Notes under the pieces: model-generated
Database searches by the model: none
Told to the model about the DNA's origin: nothing
What the model saw: only the letters and a program-made list of their open reading frames with translations
Made by a program: the position numbers and the translations under genes
Assembly (NCBI GenBank): GCA_022511055.1
Contig: JAFLSH010000139.1
Coordinates: 1-7,958 of the forward strand
Direction of reading: 5' to 3'
Length of the DNA: 7,958 nucleotides
Source of the DNA: Prevotella sp.
Lineage (GTDB): Bacteria > Bacteroidota > Bacteroidia > Bacteroidales > Bacteroidaceae
Shown here: piece after piece, positions 1 through 6,561 of the stretch
Layout of the letters: every line of letters begins with the position of its first letter
How positions within the stretch are numbered: the stretch's first letter is position 1

Positions 1-1275
1 TTACTCGTACTTGCTGAGCTTATCCAGATAGTATTGGCGAAGGTCTTGCCAACGGTAATATGGCCATTGGTCGGTCTGTATCGGCAGTCGTGTCTCGCGC
101 TCATTTAGCAGTGCCTTGACCAGTATGTCGCCTGTCTTACCCTTCTTCGGGCGATAGAACACGAGCTGAATGTTGCAGGCCATGGGGAAGATTTTGTAAT
201 TCTGCCACTGCTCGTCCAGCTTGCTCAAGTCCTCTACCTGTATGTTGCAGTTGTCAAGCTCTAACAGACAGGCCAGCGGCATGACACATATCTCGTGTCC
301 AAATCGCAGGGTTGCCTGTACCTGGGTGACGGTGTCGGCCGTCTCGATGATGTTCCTGAGCAGGGTTGCCTGGCTGAAGGGCATGAGACCGCGTGTCTGC
401 GGAGCTGCTGCGAAGTCCAGATACCAGCCGATGTTGGTCAGGCGCCACTGGTCGTAGATTTCGTCTTCGGTAAACAGTGAGTACAGCTCAATGTCGGTGT
501 CGTGGCTCTGCATGTTGGCTGCTATTTCAAAAAGCTGGCGCATGAACGAGCCTGCGCGTATATTGTCATAGACATATTGGTCGTCGTTGAACAGCGACTT
601 CATCAAGCGTTCCGGGTGGGTATAGAGCTTGTTGTATTTGTCCTGGTCTTTCCGGCCCAGCATACCGGCTTCGCGGAGACGGGGCGACTTGGGCCTGTTC
701 AGGTAGTATTGCAGTGACTCGCTCACGTCGTTGTGGATTTTTGCCGTGGGGTTGGCTGCCGCAAATTCCTCGCACTCGGCCGTCATTGACAGAATGCAGC
801 GGATGACCACCGTGGAGCGGGCATCGATAGGCACGTTGCGGGCCTTGAATATCTCGGGGAAGTTCTCTGTCATGCGCCGCCCTATGCCGTGGTGCTGTCG
901 CTCGCCGACTGTGGTCAGGTCGCCCAGCCGCTTCTCGGTGGTTGGCAAGAAGGCTTCCAGCTTTCTCAGTGTCTCCTGACCCAGCGGTGTCAGCTTTCCT
1001 TCCTCGTTTGCCTCGCGCAGCGTGTTGATGGGGCCTGCATATGAGCCTTCGCCGATGAGCCAGCGCGAGCCGTGGCGGCCGTAGTGGCTCAAATAGTATG
1101 GCTCGTAGCCTTTGGGCGCAGCTGTGAGTGGTGTGGTGGGCAGCTGGCGGTCGTAGTCCAGGTAGTTACTGCCTGACAGATAGATGTTGGCTTTGATTTC
1201 CTCACGAGCCGACTGAGCCTGCAGGCCGAGACTGAACAGGGTGGCGGCAAGTAGCAGAGTAATTGGCTTCTTCAT
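1..1275 (-). CDS. Secreted histidine acid phosphatase family protein
   Basis: The 424-residue protein starts with a Sec signal peptide (MKK, then a hydrophobic stretch at about residues 5-19, with likely cleavage near LQA-Q at 20/21), so it should act in the periplasm or at the surface. The family signature RHGxR is present as R67-H68-G69-S70-R71; His68 would be the phosphorylated nucleophile. A second motif, G326-H327-E328, sits where branch-2 histidine phosphatases carry HD or HAE, making Glu328 the likely proton donor. R159, in a conserved-looking arginine block, is probably another phosphate ligand. Members of this branch hydrolyse phosphomonoesters such as phytate, inositol phosphates or sugar phosphates; the substrate cannot be read from sequence. 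The stop codon lies exactly at the window edge, so the gene is complete. The start (ATG at 1275) is the only one giving a signal peptide. It sits 28 nt below the tRNA terminator, and I see no clear promoter of its own. Confidence 0.85.
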   Translation of the reverse strand: MKKPITLLLAATLFSLGLQAQSAREEIKANIYLSGSNYLDYDRQLPTTPLTAAPKGYEPYYLSHYGRHGSRWLIGEGSYAGPINTLREANEEGKLTPLGQETLRKLEAFLPTTEKRLGDLTTVGERQHHGIGRRMTENFPEIFKARNVPIDARSTVVIRCILSMTAECEEFAAANPTAKIHNDVSESLQYYLNRPKSPRLREAGMLGRKDQDKYNKLYTHPERLMKSLFNDDQYVYDNIRAGSFMRQLFEIAANMQSHDTDIELYSLFTEDEIYDQWRLTNIGWYLDFAAAPQTRGLMPFSQATLLRNIIETADTVTQVQATLRFGHEICVMPLACLLELDNCNIQVEDLSKLDEQWQNYKIFPMACNIQLVFYRPKKGKTGDILVKALLNERETRLPIQTDQWPYYRWQDLRQYYLDKLSKYE

Positions 1276-1303
1276 AGCTTTCTTGTTTTTTTGTTTTTAA
1301 TGA

Positions 1304-1341
1304 ATAAAAAATCCCTGCCAATCCGAAGACTGAACAGGGAT
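1304..1341 (-). terminator. Intrinsic terminator of the tRNA-Phe transcript
   Basis: On the minus strand ATCCCTG (1341-1335) pairs with CAGGGAT (1317-1311). Inside it CAGTC pairs with GATTG around a TTCG tetraloop (1327-1324), and a run of T residues follows (1310-1305). This is a 12-pair stem with one small internal loop, a stabilising UUCG cap and a U-tract, the textbook layout of a Rho-independent terminator. It begins 18 nt after the tRNA 3' end and lies immediately upstream of the phosphatase gene, which it should insulate from tRNA transcription. Confidence 0.88.
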
Positions 1342-1358
1342 CATAATGAAAGGAGGAG

Positions 1359-1431
1359 TGGTACCTCCAGGAATCGAACCGGGGACACACGGATTTTCAG
1401 TCCGATGCTCTACCAACTGAGCTAAGGCACC
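1359..1431 (-). tRNA. tRNA-Phe (anticodon GAA)
   Basis: Reading the minus strand from 1431 gives a complete 73-nt cloverleaf. The acceptor stem GGTGCCT/AGGTACC has one G-T pair. The D arm is GCTC/GAGC with a GG-containing loop. The anticodon loop is CTGAAAA with GAA at 34-36, followed by a 5-nt variable region, a TTCGATT T-loop and discriminator A73. The bases after A73 are CTC, so CCA is not encoded and must be added by the CCA-adding enzyme. Two oddities are visible: T27-T43 does not pair at the top of the anticodon stem, and C51 faces T63 in the T stem (CCCGG/CCTGG). All invariant loop positions are intact, so the gene is probably functional. Confidence 0.95.
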
Positions 1432-1438
1432 ATCGTTT

Positions 1439-1464
1439 CAAATCCTCGGTATAAAACCGATTTG
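1439..1464 (-). other. Hairpin in the tRNA-Phe 5' leader
   Basis: CAAAT (1464-1460) pairs with ATTTG (1443-1439), and CGGT (1459-1456) pairs with ACCG (1450-1447). The loop is 5 nt and there is a 3-nt bulge on the side nearer the tRNA. The structure ends 7 nt before the mature tRNA 5' end and has no T-tract, so it is not a terminator. It would lie in the part of the precursor removed by RNase P. Any role in processing or in keeping the leader from misfolding with the tRNA is inference. Confidence 0.4.
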
Positions 1465-1493
1465 CAAAACGCCTTTCTTCTGATTTGCGAGTG

Positions 1494-1524
1494 CAAAGGT
1501 ACAACAAAATTTTGATATCAGAAA
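1494..1524 (-). promoter_or_regulatory. Bacteroidetes-type promoter for tRNA-Phe
   Basis: The minus strand reads TACCTTTG at 1501-1494, an exact match to the Bacteroidetes -7 element TAnnTTTG. Nineteen bases upstream is TTTC (1524-1521), one base from the TTTG expected of the -33 element. A start a few bases downstream, near 1488, would give a leader of about 55 nt before the tRNA. It lies in the gap after thiL, so the tRNA can be transcribed independently of the upstream operon. Confidence 0.7.
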
Positions 1525-1596
1525 ATTGTAGCTGAAGAAATTGGCTTCTGTTAACTTTTTTTTGCGATTGCTCCGTGTGCAGGCGCTCTGTTCCTG

Positions 1597-2661
1597 TTAT
1601 TTCAGCGGATTCCACCCTTGTGCCTTCAGCTCGAACTCCTGGTTGTCGCGGGTTACAAGCACCTGTCCGAAGCGCTCTTCGGTAATGTGGCCAATAAGTT
1701 TCACATCGTCAAGTGCCTCGACTTTTTGCAGGTCGCCAATGGGCACGGTAAAGACCAGTTCGTAGTCTTCGCCGCCGTTCAGGGCGCAGGTTGTAACGTT
1801 CATGTTGAGTTCCTCGGCCATTACCGCGGTCTGGTAGTCGATGGGCAGCTGCTTCTCGAAGATGCGGCAGCCCACGTGGCTTTGCTTGCAGATGTGCATC
1901 AGCTCGCTTGACAGTCCGTCGCTGACATCCATCATGGCTGTCGGGCGGATGCCTGCCTCGCGCAGTTTTTTAATAATGTCGCCCCGCGCCTCGGTCTGCA
2001 GCTGGCGTTGCAGCAGGTACTCCTTGCCGCTGAAGTCGGGCTGAAAGTGAGACAGCTCGGCGAGTGCGCGCTGGTCGCCCTTGCGCTTGGCTTCCTCGAC
2101 CTGGGCGTAGTAGACAGCCTTCTCGCGTTCCAGCAGCTGTAGCCCCATGTAGGCTGCGCCCAGGTCGCCTGAGACACAAATCAGGTCGGTGTTGCGCGCG
2201 CCGCTGCGATAGACAATGTCCTCTTTGCGGGCTTCGCCGATGCAGGTGATGCTGATGGCCAGCCCCGTGTAAGAGCTGGTGGTGTCGCCCCCCACGATAT
2301 CGACCCCCCACTTGTCGCAGGCCAGGCGGAGACCGCTGTAAAAGAGTTCCATGTCCTCGACCGTGAAGCGTTTGCTCAGGGCCATCGACACCGTCAACTG
2401 CCGCGGCGTGCCGTTCATGGCGAAGATGTCGCTGATGTTCACCATGGCCGACTTGTAGCCCAGGTGTTGCAGGTCGATGTATGTCAGGTCGAAGTGAACG
2501 CCCTCCATCAGCAGGTCGGTTGTTACCAGCACCTCCTGGTCGGGATAGCTGAGTACGGCGCAGTCGTCGCCCACGCCGTACTTGGTCGATGGGTTTTTTA
2601 TCTGTAGGTCTTTGGTCAGCCGGTCAATAAGGCCGAACTCACCCAGTTTGGCTATTTCCAT
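1597..2661 (-). CDS. thiL: Thiamine-monophosphate kinase ThiL
   Basis: ThiL phosphorylates thiamine monophosphate with ATP to thiamine diphosphate, the active cofactor, in the cytoplasm. The 354-residue protein shows the family's ordered motifs: GDD (31-33) in the N-terminal metal site, TTDLLMEGVHF (47-57), NISD (75-78), GGDT (124-127), MMDVSDGLSSEL (243-254) and NGGEDYELVF (295-304). It is longer than the roughly 325-residue E. coli enzyme because of a charged insert at about 185-225, between the two lobes. The start chosen is the ATG at 2661, because the similarity to ThiL begins there (EFGLIDRLTKD follows at once); extending upstream needs a TTG at 2688 and adds nine low-complexity residues. 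Its leader is A-rich with no Shine-Dalgarno. It is the last gene of the sppA-lpxK-pnp-thiL run, 57 nt after pnp. No clear intrinsic terminator follows it. Confidence 0.95.
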   Translation of the reverse strand: MEIAKLGEFGLIDRLTKDLQIKNPSTKYGVGDDCAVLSYPDQEVLVTTDLLMEGVHFDLTYIDLQHLGYKSAMVNISDIFAMNGTPRQLTVSMALSKRFTVEDMELFYSGLRLACDKWGVDIVGGDTTSSYTGLAISITCIGEARKEDIVYRSGARNTDLICVSGDLGAAYMGLQLLEREKAVYYAQVEEAKRKGDQRALAELSHFQPDFSGKEYLLQRQLQTEARGDIIKKLREAGIRPTAMMDVSDGLSSELMHICKQSHVGCRIFEKQLPIDYQTAVMAEELNMNVTTCALNGGEDYELVFTVPIGDLQKVEALDDVKLIGHITEERFGQVLVTRDNQEFELKAQGWNPLK

Positions 2662-2718
2662 AATTGTTTTGTTTGTTTTGAAAGACAAAGAATGGTGGCT
2701 GTTGCCGAGAGGGGAGTG

Positions 2719-3528
2719 TCAGCTCCGCCTAATCATCTCGCGCATGATTTCCGTCATCTTCGGCTGGGCCATGTTGGCAGCCTGCTGCACTTCCTCGTGG
2801 CTGACCTCAACGGGGGTGTCGAAGCCGCCGAGGTCGGTGACAATGCTGATGCCGAAGGTGCGGATGCCACAGTGGCGGGCCACAATGACCTCAGGCACGG
2901 TACTCATGCCGACTGTGTCGCCCCCCAGCAAGTGGTACATGCGATACTCGGCCGGGGTCTCGAAGGTCGGCCCCTGCACACCGGCATAGACACCGTGTTG
3001 CAGCTCGATGCCTTTCTCTGCCGCAATGGCATCGGCCAGCTTGATGAGCTGGTGGTCGTAGGGCTCGTGCATGTCGGGGAAGCGCGGCCCCGTCGGGAAG
3101 TTCTTGCCCCGCAGCGGGTGTTCGGGGAACAGGTTGATATGGTCGGTAATAACCATCAGGTCGCCAATCTTGAACTTCGGATTCATGCCGCCGGCGGCAT
3201 TGCTGACAAAGAGGGTCTTAATGCCCAGCTCGTACATCACGCGCACGGGAAAGGTCACCTCTTTCATGGAGTAGCCCTCGTAGAAGTGGAAACGGCCCTG
3301 CATGGCCATGATATCCTTGCCGCCCAGTCGCCCGAAAATGAGCTTGCCTGAGTGGCCCTCGACCGTCGAGACGGGAAAGTTGGGAATCTCTGAGTAAGGG
3401 AACTCGTAGGTGTCAGTAATTTCTGAAGCTAATTGCCCCAGGCCGGTGCCCAGAATAATGGCTGTTTGGGGCTTGGTAGTCATTCTTGCCTTTAGCCAGG
3501 CTGCTGTTTCTTGAATTTTTTCGTACAT
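2719..3528 (-). CDS. Purine nucleoside phosphorylase, trimeric (class I) type
   Basis: It cleaves purine (deoxy)ribonucleosides with phosphate to free base and (deoxy)ribose-1-phosphate for purine salvage, in the cytoplasm. The 269-residue length is typical of the trimeric family that includes mammalian PNP and MTAP, not hexameric DeoD. Visible motifs are the phosphate loop GTGLG (27-31), GRFHFYEGY (78-86) with Arg79, His81 and Tyr83, SNAAGG (109-114), GPTFETPAEYR (186-196) with Glu194 for the purine ring, GMSTVPE (207-213) and SHEE (243-246). Compared with human PNP, the position equivalent to Asn243 is Asp232 (in VTDLGG) and that of Ser33 is Thr28; both are MTAP-like. The gene starts inside the end of lpxK in another frame (116-nt overlap), suggesting translational coupling. 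In this phylum it is usually named as a generic purine nucleoside phosphorylase; 6-oxopurines are the default substrate guess. Confidence 0.93.
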   Translation of the reverse strand: MYEKIQETAAWLKARMTTKPQTAIILGTGLGQLASEITDTYEFPYSEIPNFPVSTVEGHSGKLIFGRLGGKDIMAMQGRFHFYEGYSMKEVTFPVRVMYELGIKTLFVSNAAGGMNPKFKIGDLMVITDHINLFPEHPLRGKNFPTGPRFPDMHEPYDHQLIKLADAIAAEKGIELQHGVYAGVQGPTFETPAEYRMYHLLGGDTVGMSTVPEVIVARHCGIRTFGISIVTDLGGFDTPVEVSHEEVQQAANMAQPKMTEIMREMIRRS

Positions 3529-4579
3529 AGTCAGTAATCATTTTGTTAAACACTTCTTCCTGTTCCTGCAAGAAGGAAATGTGTACGGGTAAGACATATA
3601 GGCTCTTCCGCACATCGTCACTTAGCCCCTCGGCCGTCAGCAGGCGCGCCGCGTCTTTCTCGGTGGTGATAATGCGGCGGGGCTGCGGCAGGGCAGCGAA
3701 GACTTCGTTCAGTTGTCTGATGTCTTTTTTGCGGAAATTGTGGTGGTCGGGAAAGCTGAGGGTGGTCAGCTTACAGGGCAGGCTGGCTTCAAGGTCTTCC
3801 TGCAGCTGTCTGGGCGAGGCTATGCCCATGAGAAGTATGGCATGTTCGTCGGCAGCTATCTGGTCTGCCCTGACACTGTCGCCCCCGAACAGCGGCTGCA
3901 GCGGCTCATAGTCGAGTGTCGTGAAGAACAGCTTCTGATAGGGGAAAAGCTGCATGCTCTTCATGATGCTCCTGAAGTCCATGGGCTTGAGCCCCTTGGG
4001 GCACTTGGTGACAATGACAATGTCGGCCCGGTCCTTGCCCCGCAGTGGCTCGCGCAACCGCCCCGCCGGCAGCAGCTTGTCGTAGATGATGAGCCGGTGA
4101 TAGTCGACAAGCAGAATGTTGAGCCCGGGCTTCACGTAGCGGTGCTGGAAAGCATCGTCTAACAGAATAACCTCAGCGCCTTTGCCACTTGTCAGCCTGT
4201 CGATGCCCCGTGTCCGCTTCTTGTCAACGGCAATGGTGACTTCGGGGAATTTCTGCTTCATCTGGTATGGCTCGTCGCCCACCAGTTTCATTGGCGTGTC
4301 GGCCTCTGCCACAAAGAATCCGTGGCTCTTGCGCTTATAGCCGCGGCTGAGTACGGCCACCTTCATGTGGTCTTTCAGCAGGCGGGCTAAATACTCGACA
4401 TGGGGAGTCTTGCCTGTGCCGCCAACGGTAATGTTGCCCACGGAAATGACAGGCACCTGATAGGAACGGCTCTTCAGGATTTTTGCATCGAAGAGAAAAT
4501 TCCTGAAGCGCACGCCTATGCCGTAAAGCCAGCTCAAAGGCAAGAGCCACTCGTTTATCTTGATGAAGTCTCCCTCCAT
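3413..4579 (-). CDS. lpxK: Tetraacyldisaccharide 4'-kinase LpxK (lipid A synthesis)
   Basis: LpxK transfers phosphate from ATP to the 4' position of the tetraacyl disaccharide-1-phosphate precursor at the inner face of the inner membrane, producing lipid IVA. Its family motifs are clear: VISVGNITVGGTGKTPH (44-60) containing the Walker A loop, SRGY (78-81), DDAFQHR (141-147), LPAGRLREPL (170-179) and TTEKDA (305-310). The N-terminal 30 residues are hydrophobic and aromatic with basic residues, fitting the membrane-associated helix. At 388 residues it is longer than E. coli LpxK (328). The extra C terminus, after about residue 350, is a polar, basic tail encoded in DNA that also encodes the start of pnp in a different frame. 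It begins 32 nt after sppA and has a Shine-Dalgarno-like sequence. The start at 4579 puts the usual KINEWLLPLSWLYG region right at the N terminus. Confidence 0.95.
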   Translation of the reverse strand: MEGDFIKINEWLLPLSWLYGIGVRFRNFLFDAKILKSRSYQVPVISVGNITVGGTGKTPHVEYLARLLKDHMKVAVLSRGYKRKSHGFFVAEADTPMKLVGDEPYQMKQKFPEVTIAVDKKRTRGIDRLTSGKGAEVILLDDAFQHRYVKPGLNILLVDYHRLIIYDKLLPAGRLREPLRGKDRADIVIVTKCPKGLKPMDFRSIMKSMQLFPYQKLFFTTLDYEPLQPLFGGDSVRADQIAADEHAILLMGIASPRQLQEDLEASLPCKLTTLSFPDHHNFRKKDIRQLNEVFAALPQPRRIITTEKDAARLLTAEGLSDDVRKSLYVLPVHISFLQEQEEVFNKMITDYVRKNSRNSSLAKGKNDYQAPNSHYSGHRPGAISFRNY

Positions 4580-4583
4580 GTCG

Positions 4584-4590
4584 CCACCTT
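4584..4590 (-). promoter_or_regulatory. Shine-Dalgarno-like sequence of lpxK
   Basis: AAGGTGG on the minus strand ends 4 nt before the lpxK ATG at 4579. Most other genes here have A-rich leaders without such a site, so it supports this start codon. One mismatch to AAGGAGG and a rather short spacing keep confidence modest. Confidence 0.45.
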
Positions 4591-4611
4591 CGCTTGTGTC
4601 TTGGGTTGGGG

Positions 4612-6402
4612 TTATTCAGTCTTGACAGAGTAGGGGAGTCTGGCTTGCAGACGGTTGCGCAGCTGGTCGCGGCGCATCTCGATAAACGGCTCGTAGATGT
4701 CGCCGAGTACGGTGCGCAGCTCGCTGTCGAGGTTTGAGCCTTTCTTCTCGCTGCTCATCAGCTGCTCCATCCATCCTGCCGGTGCAGGGTATTTCCTTGA
4801 GTGATATTCGCTGAGCTTTGCCAGTTCGGCAGCTTTCTTGATGGCATCATCAAGCGAGCCCAGTTTGTCGACCAGCTTGATGCCCAGTGCATCAGTGGCC
4901 AGCCAAACGCGGCCCTGTGCAATCTCGTTCACTTCGTCGCGAGTCATCTTGCGCCCGTCAGCCACAATATCCAAGAACGAGACATAGCCCCGGTCGACAT
5001 AACTCTGCATGAAGCGGAGTTCGTCGGCATTGTCCTTTGCAAACAGCAAGTTTTCTTCGTAGTCAGTGTACTTGTTGGTCTTCGCGCCATCAAAGGTGAC
5101 ACCTAACTTGTCGGTAACCAGTCCGGCAAAGTTGGGAATCAGCCCGAAGATGCCAATGCTGCCCGTTATGGTGGTGGGCTCTGCGAAGATGTAGTTGGCA
5201 GCAGCGCTAATCATGTAGCCGCCAGAGGCTGCCATGCCACCCATTGACACCACAACCGGCTTCTTTTCCTTCAGCTGCTTGATGGCATGCCATATCTGTT
5301 CGGAAGCCACGGCGCTGCCGCCGCCCGAATTGACACGCAAGACAACGGCCTTGATATCATCGTCTTTGGCCAGTTTGTTCAAGTCGTTGACAGTCTTATT
5401 GCCCACAATGGAGTGGCCGCTGCTGAAGATGTCCAGTGCTTCGTTGTCAACAATTTCGCCGTAAGCGTAGTAAACGGCTACTTCCTCGCCTTTCTCCTTC
5501 TCCTTTGTTGGCAGGTTTATCATCTCTGCGAGTGTCAGCTGGTTGATGTCATCATCCTTGTCGGCCTTCAGCAGTGTTTGTATTTCTGCCTTTACTTCAT
5601 CGGGGTAGAGCAGCTTGTCAACCAGCTTTGCCTGGATATAGTCGTTTGGATTAGCCAAAGCCAAGATGCTGTCACTGACCATCTGGTCAATCTTGTCGGC
5701 CTCAGTCTTGCGGCTCTCGGCAATGTCCTTGAGCCAGTGCTTCCAGATGCCCTGCATATAGGCGAGGCGCTGTTCGCGGTCGTTGTCGCTCATGCCGGTC
5801 ATGGTGTTACGTTCCACGTAGCTCTTGTATTTACCCACGCGCACGGCCTGATACTTGATGCCGAGCTTGTCGTAAAGTCCTTTGTAGTATTCGCTCTTTC
5901 CGCCCATACCCTTCAGGTCAATCATGCCGGTCTTGTTCATGTAGATTTTGTCAGCCACAGAGGCCACATAGTAGCTCCCCTGTGTGAACTGGTCTGCGTA
6001 GGCCACAATCCACTTTCCGCTTTGCTTGAAATCCTTCAGTGCATCGCGTATCTGCTGGGCGGTGGCAGGCGAGTCAAAACTGGTGAGGCCGCCTTCCAGG
6101 TAGATGCCCTTGATATCATCGTGTGTCTTGGCCTTTCTGATGCTTTCCACAATGTCATCGAGACCCATGAGGCCCATGTCTGCCTTGCCCATGAGCATAC
6201 TCAGCGGCGAGCCTTCCTCGCCACGTTCCTGAATGCCTCCGTTCAGCTTCATGACAAACACTGAATTTTCCTTGACTTTTGTTGAGGAATTACTTGAGGC
6301 AAGCATGCCAACAATGGAAACCATAAAGAAGATGCCGGACAATACGCCCAGAATCAAAATGCCACAAATGGTGGCAAGTGTGTACTTGATAAATTGTTTC
6401 AT
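4612..6402 (-). CDS. sppA: Signal peptide peptidase SppA, 67K type (protease IV)
   Basis: This inner-membrane serine protease degrades signal peptides left in the membrane after secretion. At 596 residues it has the long, duplicated SppA form (E. coli SppA is 618), with two ClpP-like domains at about 80-260 and 305-510. Residues 9-35 form a single N-terminal membrane anchor. The Ser/Lys dyad is visible: Lys193 in VGKYKSYVE (189-197) of the first domain and Ser393 in GGMAASGGY (388-396) of the second. The oxyanion segment VNSGGGSA (357-364) and the TGSIG motif (413-417) are intact. It is the first gene of the minus-strand run with lpxK, pnp and thiL. A -7 box lies 28 nt upstream of the ATG, so the mRNA leader is only about 20 nt and contains no Shine-Dalgarno. 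The start gives the membrane anchor at once; nothing is missing or truncated. Confidence 0.96.
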   Translation of the reverse strand: MKQFIKYTLATICGILILGVLSGIFFMVSIVGMLASSNSSTKVKENSVFVMKLNGGIQERGEEGSPLSMLMGKADMGLMGLDDIVESIRKAKTHDDIKGIYLEGGLTSFDSPATAQQIRDALKDFKQSGKWIVAYADQFTQGSYYVASVADKIYMNKTGMIDLKGMGGKSEYYKGLYDKLGIKYQAVRVGKYKSYVERNTMTGMSDNDREQRLAYMQGIWKHWLKDIAESRKTEADKIDQMVSDSILALANPNDYIQAKLVDKLLYPDEVKAEIQTLLKADKDDDINQLTLAEMINLPTKEKEKGEEVAVYYAYGEIVDNEALDIFSSGHSIVGNKTVNDLNKLAKDDDIKAVVLRVNSGGGSAVASEQIWHAIKQLKEKKPVVVSMGGMAASGGYMISAAANYIFAEPTTITGSIGIFGLIPNFAGLVTDKLGVTFDGAKTNKYTDYEENLLFAKDNADELRFMQSYVDRGYVSFLDIVADGRKMTRDEVNEIAQGRVWLATDALGIKLVDKLGSLDDAIKKAAELAKLSEYHSRKYPAPAGWMEQLMSSEKKGSNLDSELRTVLGDIYEPFIEMRRDQLRNRLQARLPYSVKTE

Positions 6403-6429
6403 AATAATTATGGTGTGGTTTTATGCGTA

Positions 6430-6437
6430 CAAAGTTA
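6430..6437 (-). promoter_or_regulatory. -7 box of the sppA-lpxK-pnp-thiL operon
   Basis: TAACTTTG on the minus strand matches the Bacteroidetes -7 consensus TAnnTTTG. It lies 28 nt above the sppA start. No convincing TTTG was seen about 19 nt further upstream, only an AT-rich tract, so the -33 element is weak or absent. Confidence 0.65.
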
Positions 6438-6497
6438 ATACTTTTTCTCAAACTTATACTTCGTTTTGCGAAAAAAATGACAAAAAATGCCTTTTTC

Positions 6498-6529
6498 TTG
6501 TGTCGGTAATGATTTATTTTGTACCTTTG
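6498..6529 (+). promoter_or_regulatory. Promoter of the OmpA-family gene
   Basis: TACCTTTG at 6522-6529 matches the Bacteroidetes -7 element exactly. A TTG at 6498-6500 lies 21 nt upstream, a plausible -33 element. Transcription would begin near 6535, leaving a leader of roughly 25-30 nt before the ATG at 6562. This also rules out the upstream in-frame ATG at 6487, which precedes the promoter. Confidence 0.75.
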
Positions 6530-6548
6530 CACCGTTTTTAGTAAAAAA

Positions 6549-6553
6549 AAGGA
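6549..6553 (+). promoter_or_regulatory. Shine-Dalgarno-like AAGGA of the OmpA-family gene
   Basis: AAGGA is followed by an 8-nt spacer and the ATG at 6562, a spacing suitable for ribosome binding. Together with the promoter position it fixes the start codon. Confidence 0.6.
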
Positions 6554-6561
6554 TAATTAAA

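Noticed and set aside
1432..1596. An additional small gene between thiL and the tRNA
   Set aside because: Open frames here are short and run across the tRNA or thiL; the stretch is explained by the tRNA promoter and leader.
2662..2688. Upstream TTG start extending ThiL by nine residues
   Set aside because: The added residues are low complexity and come from the A-rich leader; the ATG at 2661 is where similarity to ThiL begins.
2669..2690. Possible internal promoter before thiL (a CATTCTTTG sequence on the minus strand)
   Set aside because: It ends in TTTG but misses both bases of the leading TA of the -7 consensus, so the evidence is too weak to separate thiL from the operon.
2692..3351. 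219-codon plus-strand frame across pnp
   Set aside because: Antisense shadow of a clear nucleoside phosphorylase gene; no start signal and no recognisable protein features.
5287..6264. Long open frame of 325 codons on the plus strand inside sppA
   Set aside because: It is fully antisense to sppA, whose frame shows all family motifs; it lacks recognisable domains and a promoter or ribosome site. GC-rich codon use on the opposite strand commonly keeps such frames open.
6487..6561. Upstream ATG giving 25 extra residues to the OmpA-family protein
   Set aside because: It lies upstream of the -7 box at 6522-6529, so it would not be in the mRNA, and it would bury the signal peptide.
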